Origin: Clavelina lepadiformis
Taxonomy: Eukaryota > Chordata > Ascidiacea > Aplousobranchia > Clavelinidae
Reading direction: 5' to 3'
Assembly (NCBI RefSeq): GCF_947623445.1
Contig: NC_135246.1
Span: 18,087,856 to 18,151,855 of the forward strand
Length of the DNA: 64,000 nt
Position numbers and translations under genes: made by a program. Positions within the stretch are counted from its first letter, which is position 1. Each line of letters starts with the position of its first letter. Shown one piece after another: positions 13,555-25,560 of this stretch. The notes under the pieces were generated by a model. The model saw nothing but the letters and a program-made list of their open reading frames with translations. It was not told where the DNA came from and ran no database searches.

Positions 13555-13917
13555 ATTTTTTTGTTAGATGGATAAAGTTTGTTACATAATCCAAAAATCT
13601 TTTGTGGGCATATATAGGCTATTGTACACTTAATTAGCCTATAACCTATGTTTAACTTGTTAAAATATTAAACTTGGATGTTTTTACAAAACGTTGTTTG
13701 TATGTAATTGGTCATCAGCTCAACACTAATTTCCTCAAGTGAGGAAGTTTTGTGGGTAACTTAGTCATGAAAAGTGAGAGTTGGGACCGGTAGGATTTAT
13801 AGTTTTAGGTTAATTTTGTATTGTCACTTCCGTAGATTAGTGTTGTCCTGTGAATTAGTCTATACATATCAGCTACAGTTTGCATTTAGCTTGTTCGCAA
13901 TACTTTTAAAGGTTAGA

Positions 13918-16262
13918 ATGCCTCGTAAAAAGCACCAGGCGCCCGGTCTTGGCAAGAGTTTAATAAAGGATAGGTTTGGTAATAGTAAAAATGTGGCCCA
14001 CAAGCATGCTGCAGAACTTGCAGCTGAACAAGAAGGAGATGAACTAAATCTCAAGTCTGTAACGGAGCTGACTTCATTGGATGACTTTCTTGCAACTGCG
14101 GAGCTAGCGGGGACAGAATTCACAGCTCAAAAGTTAAACGTTCACTTTGTTGACTCTGAAAAGCAAGGTTGTGCTTTAAACAAGATTGAAATTAAAGCTT
14201 CTTTGTATGGTCTACAAAGCCTGCCATATGACTGAGTTATCTTTGATCTATTAGAGCATTCATTTACTCTTTTTCCAGGTGTCATATCGAAGGAAGAAGA
14301 ACAACGTCTTGCTGAGGTTCATGAGGAGTTTGCACATCTCATCAGTATCCCGCGAAGGCCTCCGTGGGATGAAAACATGACCAAAGAAGTGTTAGACACT
14401 AAAGAAAAGGAATCATTCTTGTCATGGAGGAGGCAATTAGCCAAGGTAATGTCTGTTCCTAAAAACTCTGATATCACCTGCTGTGTAAGGTCAAATATAA
14501 TTACCATATCTGGAACTGTCATTGTAGGTAGGAAATTGAGAGATGCTGATGTGTGTTTATGCTGAATCTGTTATTGTTAACAGTTATAATCAATGCTATG
14601 TAACTGCTGGAGTTTATGGTGGTTGTGTTTAGCTGCAAGAAGATGAAGATTTACTTATTACCCCGTATGAAAAGAATCTGGATTTCTGGAGACAACTGTG
14701 GCGGGTTATTGAACGCAGTGATGTTGTTGTGCAGATCGTTGATGCGCGGGATCCGCTTCTTTTTCGGTAAACACTAAACTGTCTGATTTTTTGCTGATAG
14801 TCATTTACAGTGCATTGTACTCTACAGCTTCTGTGAGTTGATGAGTTTGTTTATTTTTAACCATGGCCATTAGCAATGTTCTGTGGTAGAATGTTTACAA
14901 TCAAACTCCAGGAGTGAATATTATGCCAACTGCAAAATATTTTATGCCATATTTTGACTTTTGTTAATATCACTATAAGTTACACAATGTTCCGTTCTGT
15001 ATATATATGAATGAGATATGTGTAAACTTCACAGAAATTGCATTCATGCTTTTAGATGTAAGGATATGGAGACTTACGTGAAAGAAGTTAGTTCTGAAAA
15101 GAAAAATGTTATTCTCGTTAACAAAGCCGACTTGCTCTCACCAAAGCAGAGAGAAACGTGGAGAAAATATTTTGAAGACTTAGGAGTTGAAGTTGTCTTC
15201 TGGTCTGCGATTTTAGAAAATGAAAAACTGGAGTTAGCCAATAAAGATTTGGAGACTTCAAGCAAAGATTCTGAAGATAGAAAAAAGAAGTTTGATCCTT
15301 TTAATATTGAAGATGATGATGATGATGATGCAAGCTCATCTAGTGAATCTGATGGTGATGTCATTGATGATGTCACAACAACATGCAATAAAACTGACAA
15401 TTCTGAAGATGGTTTGTTGACCAGAAATGAAATGATAACATATCTAAAAAACCTAGTCCATGGCAAGAGCTCAAAAGTAGTTGGAATGGTCGGGTATCCC
15501 AATGTTGGAAAAAGTTCAACTGTCAATACGCTGCTCGGTGTAAAGAAAGCAGCTGTCTCTGCCACACCGGGCCGAACAAAACATTTCCAGACGCTTCACA
15601 TCGACAAGGAGTTGTGCTTATGTGACTGCCCAGGCCTTGTCTTTCCAAGCCTGGTCTCCAGTAAGGCTGAGATGGTCCTGAGTGGCATATTGCCAATCGA
15701 TCAGATGCGCGACCACGTTGGACCAGCGAATCTTCTCTGTCGTCGAATAAATCGGAAAGTTGTGGAAGGAACATATGGGATCAACATCGCTAAACCTAAG
15801 GAAGGGGAAGACCCAAATCGTGCACCCAAATCTTCGGAAATGTTGAGTGCGCATGCGCTGTCAAGAGGTTTTATGACATCTCACGGTCAACCCGATAACT
15901 CCAGGTCAGCCAGAGTTGTACTAAAGGATTATGTGAATGGAAAATTGCTGTACAGCAGGGCGCCGCCTGGTACTGATAAAGAGGAATATGAATCATGGAC
16001 AATTTCAAAAGTGTCGATGGTGTTGAGTGCAATGAAGAACTCACTCACTGTATCCGATGATCTGGCTCCTCTAGTGGCTAGAATAAACAGAGTAAATAAG
16101 GAAAGTGTCGATGAAATTCACCAGGTCGAAAGAGAGTTTTTTAAACCACGGAATATTAGGACTTTTACCAAAAGTGGTGAAGTTGGTGATACCAAAAGCA
16201 ACAAAAAACATCACAAGAAGCGAAAAGAAAAGATGAGAAGGGTCAGACAAGTGCAATACTGA
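13918..16262 (+). CDS. LSG1: LSG1, large-subunit GTPase 1 (60S export/NMD3 release)
   Basis: Four exons: 13918-14167, 14279-14445, 14633-14766, 15056-16262. Phases agree and give 585 codons plus stop. The start MPRKKHQAPGLGKSLIKDRF is the typical LSG1 N-terminus. The GTPase domain is circularly permuted, as in the YlqF/YawG class: the G4 motif NKAD (residues about 206-209) comes before the G1 P-loop GYPNVGKSS (about 330-338) and G3 DCPG (about 374-377). Between G4 and G1 lies an acidic, Ser-rich insert with an Asp run, also seen in relatives. The C-terminus is Lys/Arg-rich. In yeast and man the cytoplasmic enzyme releases the NMD3 export adaptor from pre-60S subunits. A polyadenylation signal AATAAA lies at 16534-16539. 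A frame starting at 13774 adds residues upstream, but the ATG at 13918 matches the family start. Confidence 0.96.
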
Positions 16263-16896
16263 TGTTTGAGCCAGTAGATTCAGATTGCATGCATTTTGAT
16301 CGTCAAAATTCCAGCGTAGTAGTTACACCATCAACACACTGCCTTTTTAAAAGATTGCGTTCTATCATAATGTATGTGGTTATGTGTGGATTCATCCTCG
16401 TGTTGCATTCTACTTTTCTTACCTTGTGTAGATACTTTGATGCGACTCGGTAAAAGGTTAACTTGAACAGGCCTATTAGCTGTTATGATGATTGGCGAAA
16501 GTCAACAACATGCTTATCTTTGCCATTTCAATCAATAAATTTGCTTCTCGTTAACCATGAAAAACTATTCAGTAGGTTATTTCAGCTTAAATGCTTTTAA
16601 TCGCTTGTAAATTTTTTTTGTCATATGGTCAAGTAATTTTAATTGATTTGCGAATTATTATTAGCGATAAATCATCGGTGCTTTAAAAACTTTAAAGAAG
16701 CAGTGAATAGTAGCAATAAATAATCTTTGGGAAGTTTGTTTCAGACTTATGTTTTTTATGTATTCTGTAATAGGTAGCTTGCACAATCTGATTAGAACAT
16801 GATTTTATAACTAACTTAATGCTTAAAATGACAGGTCATTACTGTTTTGGGACGGTTTGGTTGGAAATGAAGTTTGTTTCTATTTCATACAAAACT

Positions 16897-17110
16897 AAAT
16901 TCCAAACAGATAAAATGCAGTACATTTATATTTTGCTTTTAATTCCCATTTGTTGGTCTTCATGCATACAAAGATAGAGATAAAGTTGATGTGTTCTTCA
17001 ATAAAGTAGGACCGTACTTTAATCCGCACGAAATTTACCACTATTATCATTGCCTGGGTATAGTAGACAATATAAATTTTACCAAGACGTTGAATTGGGG
17101 AAGTATAGTG
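16897..17110 (+). pseudogene. decayed duplicate of TM9SF1 exon 1
   Basis: 16957-17055 matches 19899-19990 of the real TM9SF1 exon 1 at roughly 85% by eye and encodes the recognisable [19 protein letters not shown]. Weaker similarity runs on to about 17110. A signal-peptide-like frame starting at 16916 (ILLLIPICWSS) is out of frame with the conserved part. The reading frame ends at a stop near 17160, and no later exons follow in order before the real gene. I read it as a partial tandem duplication that lost function, about 2.9 kb upstream of the parent exon. It could also be an unused alternative first exon, but the frame shift speaks against that. Confidence 0.8.
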
Positions 17111-18329
17111 GCAAGTTATACCGGAGTCAGCAACTTTTTTCTTGGGATTAGTTTTCGCTAAGCGGTAAATAGCTCTGATGTAATTGCCAAATTACATGGA
17201 CAGAGTTAAAGTTACATGGAGTTACAGCTTCATGTATTCAAAACTGTATAGCAAAAATCGAAAGTTTTAGGTAACAAAAATGTATATTTTATGAATCACA
17301 ACCAATTGCAGACTCGTCTGCAGATCGTATCAGACCGACCAGCTTCGGTTTGATATGCCCCTCAAGAATGTTAATTCGACTTAAATGTTATCTGTCGACT
17401 ATCGTGACATTGGCAAAGTTATTATAAGGTAAACGACATTGACTCAACTTGAATAGAGTGACAAAGAATTGATTTGGTTATAACTTTGCTAATGTCGTAG
17501 GAATATCGTATCGTTTATTTTTCGCCTTAGACTGTGAGAAGGAAAAACTCTGGTGCCAACTTCGTTGTAAATTGGTCAAATATGAAACACGCTCACAAGC
17601 AATCAATGAGTAGCACCAGATCCGTCAATATTTGAGTAATTTGGTAAAGAATTACGCCCAGGCCAGAGTTCAAGGCTTAAATTCTACTTTGGCTTAGTTC
17701 TGTTTTTGGTATTAATTGCGTTCCTTTTGAAAATTTGTAAACTGACGAATTTTGTTTATTATATGCTCGAGTGATTTTAGCGACGTAGACTACACAAGAA
17801 ATTCAGAGTTCAGACCAATGACCGAGGATTTTCCAAACTTCTATGCGCGACTGGTTTGGTGGCTTCAAATTTTTTTGTGTGGCAGGGTGGGCAAAAGGCA
17901 TAAACTAGTAAAGGTTAGTGGTTAGGGTAAAGCATCAAAACCAATTTAGGGATCTAACAAATCCATATGCAGCTAACAAAGTGCAGGTCGTGCATCCTAA
18001 TGTCTCATGTCTGAATATCCCAATGGTAAAATTGGCTATAGATAGCCTATACCGAATACTGTGCTGATGCACAGGTTTATATTCAGATATTATAGCCTAC
18101 AGTTAGAGAATGTACCGTAATTTTCACCGCTTTATCGGAAAAATCATACAACATAGCCGTACCGTAGTAACCTAATGTTATAACATAGGCTAGTAAATAG
18201 TTGCTAAAATAAACTTTCTGCATATGCCATACCCTTTCTTTTGTTCTTCAGACTGCAGATTATGTCATGTGCACACCCAGACACCGGACTTTTTTGTGTA
18301 AAACAACTTGTACATCATTTTAAGATGCT

Positions 18330-18610
18330 TGTAGGCTATTTCATGGCAGCTGCACACCTGAGCCGAGATAAATTTCAAATAAACTTTCATACTTGCATTT
18401 GTTTAAAATCATCGAAGCGTGACAAATAAGCAAGGTTGGCTAAATCCATTTGGCTGTAACGTTTGGCCAAGTTTCGATAAGGGTTAATTAAAATTTATCT
18501 GGCCTTGGTAAAGTATGGCAGATTTCGGTTGACGACAAATCGTGTGTGCAAAGACACATTTTGGCGTGGTGGCGTGCACTGAAGGCAGAATCATCTCTGC
18601 ACCCTAGAGA
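18330..18610. repeat. divergent dispersed repeat, longest copy
   Basis: This copy links three pieces found elsewhere: GTGGCAGCTG/GAGATAAAT (also 8630-8700), the TTTAAAATCA to TTGGCCAA segment (also 10603-10690), and ACGACAAATCG/GTGTGCAAAGACA/GGCGTGCA (also near 31218-31290). The order suggests one old element about 280 bp or longer. No open frame, no clear ends. Confidence 0.5.
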
Positions 18611-19842
18611 CCCATATGGAAAGAAAGCGTTGTAAAAACAAGGTAGCTATCTGGTGCACAACGTAGCTATCTGGTTCACAAAATGAGTCAAAAAAGCTAC
18701 CTTGTAAACTAAAGTAATTCCCAATCAGCGATATTCAGTGCACACTTGCGCATACCGGTTAAAATTTTTTGTTGCCTATTGGTGCACCCACGTCTTTGGA
18801 AATTACCCTGTCCGGTGCTCAAAAATTGTGCATTTCATACTGGCCTGAAGATTTCGTCGAAAAATGATATATTCTGTAGATCGGCCTATTCTCCTAATTG
18901 CCTATTTCAACAATGAGCTGCATGACCTACGTTTGGTTAAATAGTTATTGTCTAATCTGTATTTGGAATTAACTGCTTTAAGTTTGCAGAATTATTTCTG
19001 GGTTCCCATACAAAGATAGTGAAAGTGTGGCACCTGCATGCACCAAAAGATTCATCAACATACATTACATTTTTTATTCTGTTGGTCAGTTTATAATAAA
19101 CATACATCTGTAGAAGAGTTGGTTTGAACGCCAATTTATGATAAATATAACGCTGTTACTATTTTGTGTGTTCGGACCTGTTTTTTACATTTTCTTGATA
19201 ACCTAACTTAAATGTTATAACGTAGTAACCTAAATCTACTTTCTAATCTAGATTTAACTACAGCAAAACCTTAAACAGCTAAAATCAATTTTTTGCTTAT
19301 CCATTCTCCTAACCAACCGCCTATCTTAACCAACAGGCTGTCTGACCTATGAAATAGTCACATTGTAAAATTGAATAAAGAAACTCTCCAAAAAGGTAGT
19401 CGTTTTTGGGTTCTTGCCTTTTAATTATGACTGAAATTTATCCATTTATTTCAGCGAGATAAATTTTTCAAGATTTTCTCGGATTATTATCTTGGACCCA
19501 ACCCTTTTTAACGTGCCCCTTTATGCCAAACTTTGCACCACTCCAGCCTCATGCCTGAAGAAACAACGATTCTTCTCTGAAACTGAGAAAGCAATCAATA
19601 AGTTGGAATGCAAACATACGCACTTATAAAGAAAAGTTGTTTTAAGAAATTGTAAATCGTATAAATAAGAAAAACTTTTGATTTCAATGCTGGTTAATTA
19701 TGAAAAGATAACCAGTTTCAGTTATCTGTCCCACCCCATTTACAATGTGTGCACGATTAATTGAAGTTCTCTTATTTAGTTGTTATTGCAGGTCGAATAT
19801 CTGAAAATTCTTTTTATGTAGATACATTTCAAACTGGGGAAA

Positions 19843-22800
19843 ATGCTGTTCGATTATATTCTGCTTGCTTTATCTATCTCTTGGGCCTCTGCTCTCCAAG
19901 CATATAAAGATGGAGATAAAGTTGATGTGTTTGTTAATAAAGTCGGACCATACTTTAATCCACATGAAACTTACCACTATTTCTCACTGCCTGTTTGTCG
20001 GCCGGAGAAAATACAGCACAAATCGCTGACTCTTGGTGAAGTGCTAGATGGAGATAGGATGGCATATTCTCAGTATGAAATTCATTTCAAAATGGATGAA
20101 AAGAACAGAGAATTATGTGAACTAACGTTGAATGAAAAAGAACTCTACCAGTTGCGAGAAGCCATTGAGGAATTGTACTACTTCGAAATGGTTGCTGATG
20201 AATTGACGATGAGAAGTTTTGTTGGGCGATTTGAAGAACACAGTTTTCTTGCTGTACCACACATTCATGAGATATTTTTATACACGCACATTCATTTTGA
20301 ATTTACCTATAACTATGACAAGGTTGGCTGTCATATTTACTTTAGTTGTCTGTAGCTTGTATCTTGAAAAATTTTTATTTTGTCTAATGATATACTGGTT
20401 CATAAAATTGATATTAGTTATTACTATTAGCCTAACAAATTTATTTCAATAAACACAATTATGCTCTTGTTATGTATATACATATACTGGTAAGTCTCCT
20501 ACATGTACTGTAATTAGTTGTTTGACAGATTCATTGATTAAAAGTGGCCCTAAATGTGTGTATATATCCCAGATTGTTTCTGCCAACGTGACAACTCGTC
20601 AGGATGAAGCTACAAAATTAAACGAAGAAGCTCCACAAACTCTGAAATATTTCTACAGCATCAGTTGGAAACCAACTGAATATGATCCTATAAAAAGAAG
20701 TTCTCTCCTTAAAGATTACAGGTCAACAGAGGTTTTGTTAACACTCATGTCGTTTCATTTACAACGTATTTTTTTGTAATTGTAAAAACATATTTGTATA
20801 TATAGTATATGTATGAAATTGAACTACTGACACATTTTGCTGAATAAACAGTTTTTATTTTGATTGTTATTTGTGATTATGTTTGAACTTCAAATTTTTG
20901 TATAGCTCAGTGGGATGATGGGGTATGTAGTTATATAAGTCATTGTATTTTTTGAAACTGTTTCTTATATTTTTAGCTTCTTCCCCAAATCTCTTGAAAT
21001 CCACTGGCTTTCAATTATCAATTCCGTGATTTTAGTCTCACTTTTGATGGCCTTTGTTGTTGTCATCTTGGCAAGAGTTTTGCGAAGTGATTTCTCCAGA
21101 TACAACAAGTAAGAAACATATATTGGTTTCTTTTTAACCAGGTCTACACTAACAGTGAGTAATTTGCTACTATAACAATGAGAGATGCTTTTAATTCATG
21201 AGTGAGTAGCTCATGAGCTGGATTCAAGTAAACAATTGCTTACTTGAAAACCTTTGCTTGTTACTTGCGTAAGTAATTCTCAATTCCCAACCATATGAGT
21301 GAGCTGTAAAAGTTTTTGTCATCGTAATATGTTGCCTGTTAAAAAATAGGTTAATTTGTGCATCAGGTGTTAAAACTTGAACCCAGCGATATGACTATAT
21401 CAAAATATTCCCAACAAACAAGGCTGTAACATGCTAACATTTAAATACTGTTTGATAATTTGAAATAGATTTGCAAGATTAGGATACTTCAGCAATCGAA
21501 TTGGACAAAAGTAAAAAGAAATAGAAAAAAATGTTTAGATTTTTTGTTACCGAGTTTGGATTGTTGTGACATTGGGATTAAGCTAGGGACCTGCTTAAAA
21601 ATAGGCATAGCAAATTGCCTTTTCCTGCGTTCATTTACACCGATGGTAATTGGTAATGCATAACTTTTAGTCACCAAGGAATTTTTGACTTTTTTACTGT
21701 GGCCAGATTAAGATGTTGTGCTAATCAATTGTAACCTTTATGAAAAGTGCAAATTAATTAGGCCCCATTGCACTGACAGTTTATTAAGGGAAAGTTGAAG
21801 AAGCTTGTTAGATTAATGTCCCTTAATGACGATCACATTTAGTCGACTGTTGTATCAGACACCAATTTTTTCTCCACCATGATGTAATAAACTTACGAAT
21901 AACGTTTTAAACAAAGAGCACTAATTCACACCAAATAATGACACTTTTCTAACAAACTGTTTAAGAAAAATTTTCTGTGAAACTAAAATTTCTGTGCGAA
22001 ACATAACAAAATTGATAATTGCAGTTGATAAGCAGTGAATTAATTTTTAATGCAGTTATGTTTCCTTTTCAAGTTAACAGATCTTGACTTCTTTACAAAG
22101 ACTAACTAATAGATCAGCATATATTATTAGTGTACAAAGTATTAAGATAGCACATACCTTCAAATACTTCAATGAGGCAGCAGAATCCTCCTATTTGGTG
22201 TTTGTCATAATGCAGTGTTTTTTGGTCGCAATAAGTAAAGATGAAAATATATATCAACGTCTGCAAATACAGACTAAGTTGTGAATGCAAGTACATTAAT
22301 AAACTTTTTTCCAAACTCATCTGCCTAGTCCTTGACAACAAGTAACAAATGTGACCTGTGAACAATTTGTTATAAACTTGGACCTACCAACACTTTATCA
22401 GTCTCATTCTGATTTCCATCGAGTGAAGAAGAAGAAGAAGTTATAGAGCTTACAGGATGCTCTTTCCTTGGTAGTTTGTGCAGGTTGATGAGAGTTTTCG
22501 ATTAAGGAACTCTGAGAAACATGGTGGTCTTGCTGTAAATACCGAAGCTAGTTACTTTATGTGCAAGATACCTCTACTAAAGCATTTTCGTAAAAACAAG
22601 TCTATTCTAATCTAGAGCCGATGATGAGGAAGATTTTGGTGATGACGACAATGGTTGGAAGATAATCCACACCGACGTCTTTCGCTTTCCAAAACTTAAG
22701 TCTTTATTCTGTTCCATTATTGGCGTGGGCACCCAACTTCTTTCAATCGGGACAGGTAGTCATTGTTCGGAACTTTCTTTCAAGATGCGTTAATATTTAA

Positions 22801-25560
22801 GTCGATTGAGTTGGAAACTCATTTTTCAACAATGACATTGAACGTGTTCTTTTGGTAGGAATAATTGTGATGGCACTGCTCGGAATGTTTAAAGCTCATC
22901 GTCATGGTTCAATAAACACAGCGGCAATACTACTGTACGCTCTCACATCGTGTGTTGCCGGCTACGTTTCAAGTTCATATTATCGCAAGTTTCAAGGAAC
23001 AAACTGGGTCGCCAACATTGTCTTGACTTCTTCTCTCTTTACCGGTAATTTAAACATTAAACTGTAGAAGTACTTGTTATTATTCATAGCTGTTCTATTG
23101 AGTCTGTATATTTTTTAATTTGATTTTTCAGTCTATACCTTTGTAAGTATTTCATAATGTTGTGTATATATAATAAACTCAACAATCCAGAGTTTGTTTT
23201 TATTACGATCTAGTTTATTTTACTTTGCTTTTTCGTGTAGTATTTTGATTGACTTTGTTTTCCTTCTTTGTACAAACATAAATGTCAATGTAAGATAGCA
23301 AGTTACATGTATGAAGTGTTTAACACTCTGTGTATATAAATATGTTGTGTCAGATTGCATTAAATTGTCTATAGTGCTCTAGTTTTATTGTTAACCTGTC
23401 ATAATACTTCCCCTGTCAGCTCCCTGCTTCATTGTTTGGAGCATTGTTAACTCTGTCCATTGGTGGAATGGCTCTACACAAGCGTTACCTTTTACAACCA
23501 TTCTATTACTTGGATTTATTTGGATGATGGTAAGTTGCCGTCAGCAACTTAAATTTCTTAATAACTTTGACCTTGCTTCGTTCCATGTCGTAAATGTTAA
23601 CCTTTTAAATATCTTTATTTTGTAATTCTTTGGTTATTGTTCAGTATATGCTTGGGCAACTATGCTCCAATTGTTACAGCCATCGAAGGCGATTGCAAGC
23701 ATCGTCAGTTCTTATTTATTTTGTCATAATTTTTGCTCGTGCTGTAGATCGGCTTGCCTCTCACAGTGGTAGGAGGCATCATGGGTAAAAACACGTCGGG
23801 AGACTTCGACGCACCCTGTCGGACGAAAAACATTGCTCGTGAGATTCCTATCCAGCCCTGGTATCGCAATACAATGTGTCACATGGTCTTTGGAGGATTT
23901 TTACCCTTCAGGTTTTTATTTGGTCACAAAAATTTTAACAATACATACACATTATTGGATCTACAGTAAATAATTTTAACAAAGTCAAGATTATGGCTTG
24001 ACCACTAAAGCCCGTAAAACAATGTATCCACTGCATTCTGTTCTATACCTCACTCAGATGGTAGATATAGAACAGACTGCAGATGTTTACGTATAGACAC
24101 GTAAAGGAAAGATTTTCAATTGAGAACTTGTTCTGTTTATAATGTCATAATCATAACATAAAGATGTTTGTGGTTTAAATTCCACGAGTTAAACAGCCTC
24201 TGGAAAAGTGAAATCCCAAAATCAACATCTGTTGCTACAAAGTAAATATTATTGTTAAAGCTTTATTTATGTTTCTAACAGCGCGGTATCTGTGGAACTT
24301 TACTATATATTTGCAACTGCTTGGGGTAGAGAGGTCTACACCTTGTATGGCGTGCTCATGCTTGTGTTTGTCATTGAGCTGTCCGTATCTGCCTGTGTTG
24401 GAGTCGCACTGACGTACTTTCAGCTTAGCAGTGAGGATTATCGGTAAGTTATCATCTAGACTTGCGAAATGATTTACCGTTGCACAGTTGTATTGAATTC
24501 GACTAATTCTAGTCGTGTTGGTTATGCTACGATAGAAATTTTTAAATCTAATTCTTTAACTCTAAATATACAGTTGAGAGTAGTTTAAAAGTCAGAAGCT
24601 GTAGTTTCATGTTTCAATACTTTTTTCTGTTAAAACTTTATGAAAATTCTTGCGATGCGATTCAACAGTTTATATGGGTTTTGCAAATTCAATGTAAATT
24701 CACCCGGTCATACGGCAAAATCGTTATTAAATTTCGTCAAGTTATCTTGGAAAAGAAATTGGGGGTTTATAGCTGGCTATTTTTGGACATTTACTTCAAA
24801 TCCACCACTGCATTTCACATTTTGTATGTAACCCATTTTTGCCAATTGGGTTTGTTGCAATTGTCAAACCCTGTTGGCTTGACCCTAGTCTATTGGCTAT
24901 TGCGAATCCATTGTTAAAATTTTGAATCCCATCACTGTCTTGAATTATGGAATTATCAAGATTTTAATTTATATGCTGTGTTTTTAGTTGGTGGTGGAGA
25001 TCGATATTTAGTGCAGGATCCACTGGAATCTTTGTTTTTATGTGAGTTACTGTTTGGATTTTTATGCAAATACAATGAGGATTTCAACTTCATTAAATCT
25101 AACTTTTCATAAGGTCTTGAGCATTGGTGAATAATGAGATCATCCTAGTTACGGTTCATTAGTAGCGTGACAGTCGGCTGGTTTAGTGGAAATATAAGAT
25201 GTTAACATGTGAAGTGAAGTCAGTATGTTTTATAAGAAAAATGTATTTTGCCTACTGGCATCTTCAGTATTTGGGTACAGCACACAAATGAAGTGGCATG
25301 AAATCACAATCTATGGATGCTGTTGTGCTGATAAATTTCGGACATAATGAAAGTACATAATGTCAAACCTTGTTTGTTTCAGATACGCCATCTTCTTTTT
25401 TGTTCGTCGTTCCAACATGTCCGGCATTGTACAAACTGTCGAATTCTTTGGTTATTCCATGCTTACTTGTTTTGCGTTTTTCCTTGCACTGGGAACCGTT
25501 TCCTTTTTTGCTTCGCTCAAATTCATTCGATACATTTACGTCAACTTAAAAATGGATTGA
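19843..25560 (+). CDS. TM9SF1: TM9SF1, nine-transmembrane (nonaspanin) protein
   Basis: Ten exons: 19843-20322, 20573-20721, 20977-21108, 22616-22755, 22859-23044, 23420-23529, 23748-23911, 24282-24443, 24988-25041, 25383-25560. Phases agree and give 584 codons plus stop; human TM9SF1 has 606. A signal peptide (about residues 1-18, [13 protein letters not shown]) precedes the luminal domain with [14 protein letters not shown] and [10 protein letters not shown]. The first membrane segment is in exon 3 ([20 protein letters not shown]). A conserved cytosolic segment [15 protein letters not shown] and the multi-pass region follow, including [14 protein letters not shown] and [18 protein letters not shown]. 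The protein ends YIYVNLKMD, the KxD-type retention tail of the family. Members act in the Golgi and endosomes in membrane-protein sorting. Acceptor-like TTATTGCAG ends at 19792, about 50 nt before the ATG. AATAAA is at 25962-25967. Confidence 0.96.
24031..24082. repeat. short imperfect hairpin in TM9SF1 intron 7
   Basis: CTGCATTCTGTTCTATA is answered by TATAGAACAGACTGCAG after a loop of about 17 nt; the stems pair with one mismatch. It could be a remnant of a small foldback element. No function is evident. Confidence 0.5.

Larger units (their letters stand above)
11381..13917. other. intergenic, between divergent NIFK and LSG1
   Basis: NIFK and LSG1 point away from each other, so this 2.5 kb should hold both promoters. 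I see no TATA box or other element that I can place with confidence. It contains two palindromic MITEs (13274-13382, 13470-13554). No exon chain is visible. Confidence 0.5.
16263..19842. other. intergenic between LSG1 and TM9SF1
   Basis: Apart from the LSG1 3' end, this 3.6 kb holds a decayed copy of TM9SF1 exon 1 (about 16897-17110) and a divergent dispersed repeat (18330-18610). A short imperfect tandem of the words GTAGCTATCTGGT and TTCACAA lies near 18640-18685. No other exon is visible. Confidence 0.5.

Noticed and set aside
24609-24917. 102-codon frame in TM9SF1 intron 8
   Set aside because: Exons 8 and 9 join in phase without it and the family has no such insert.
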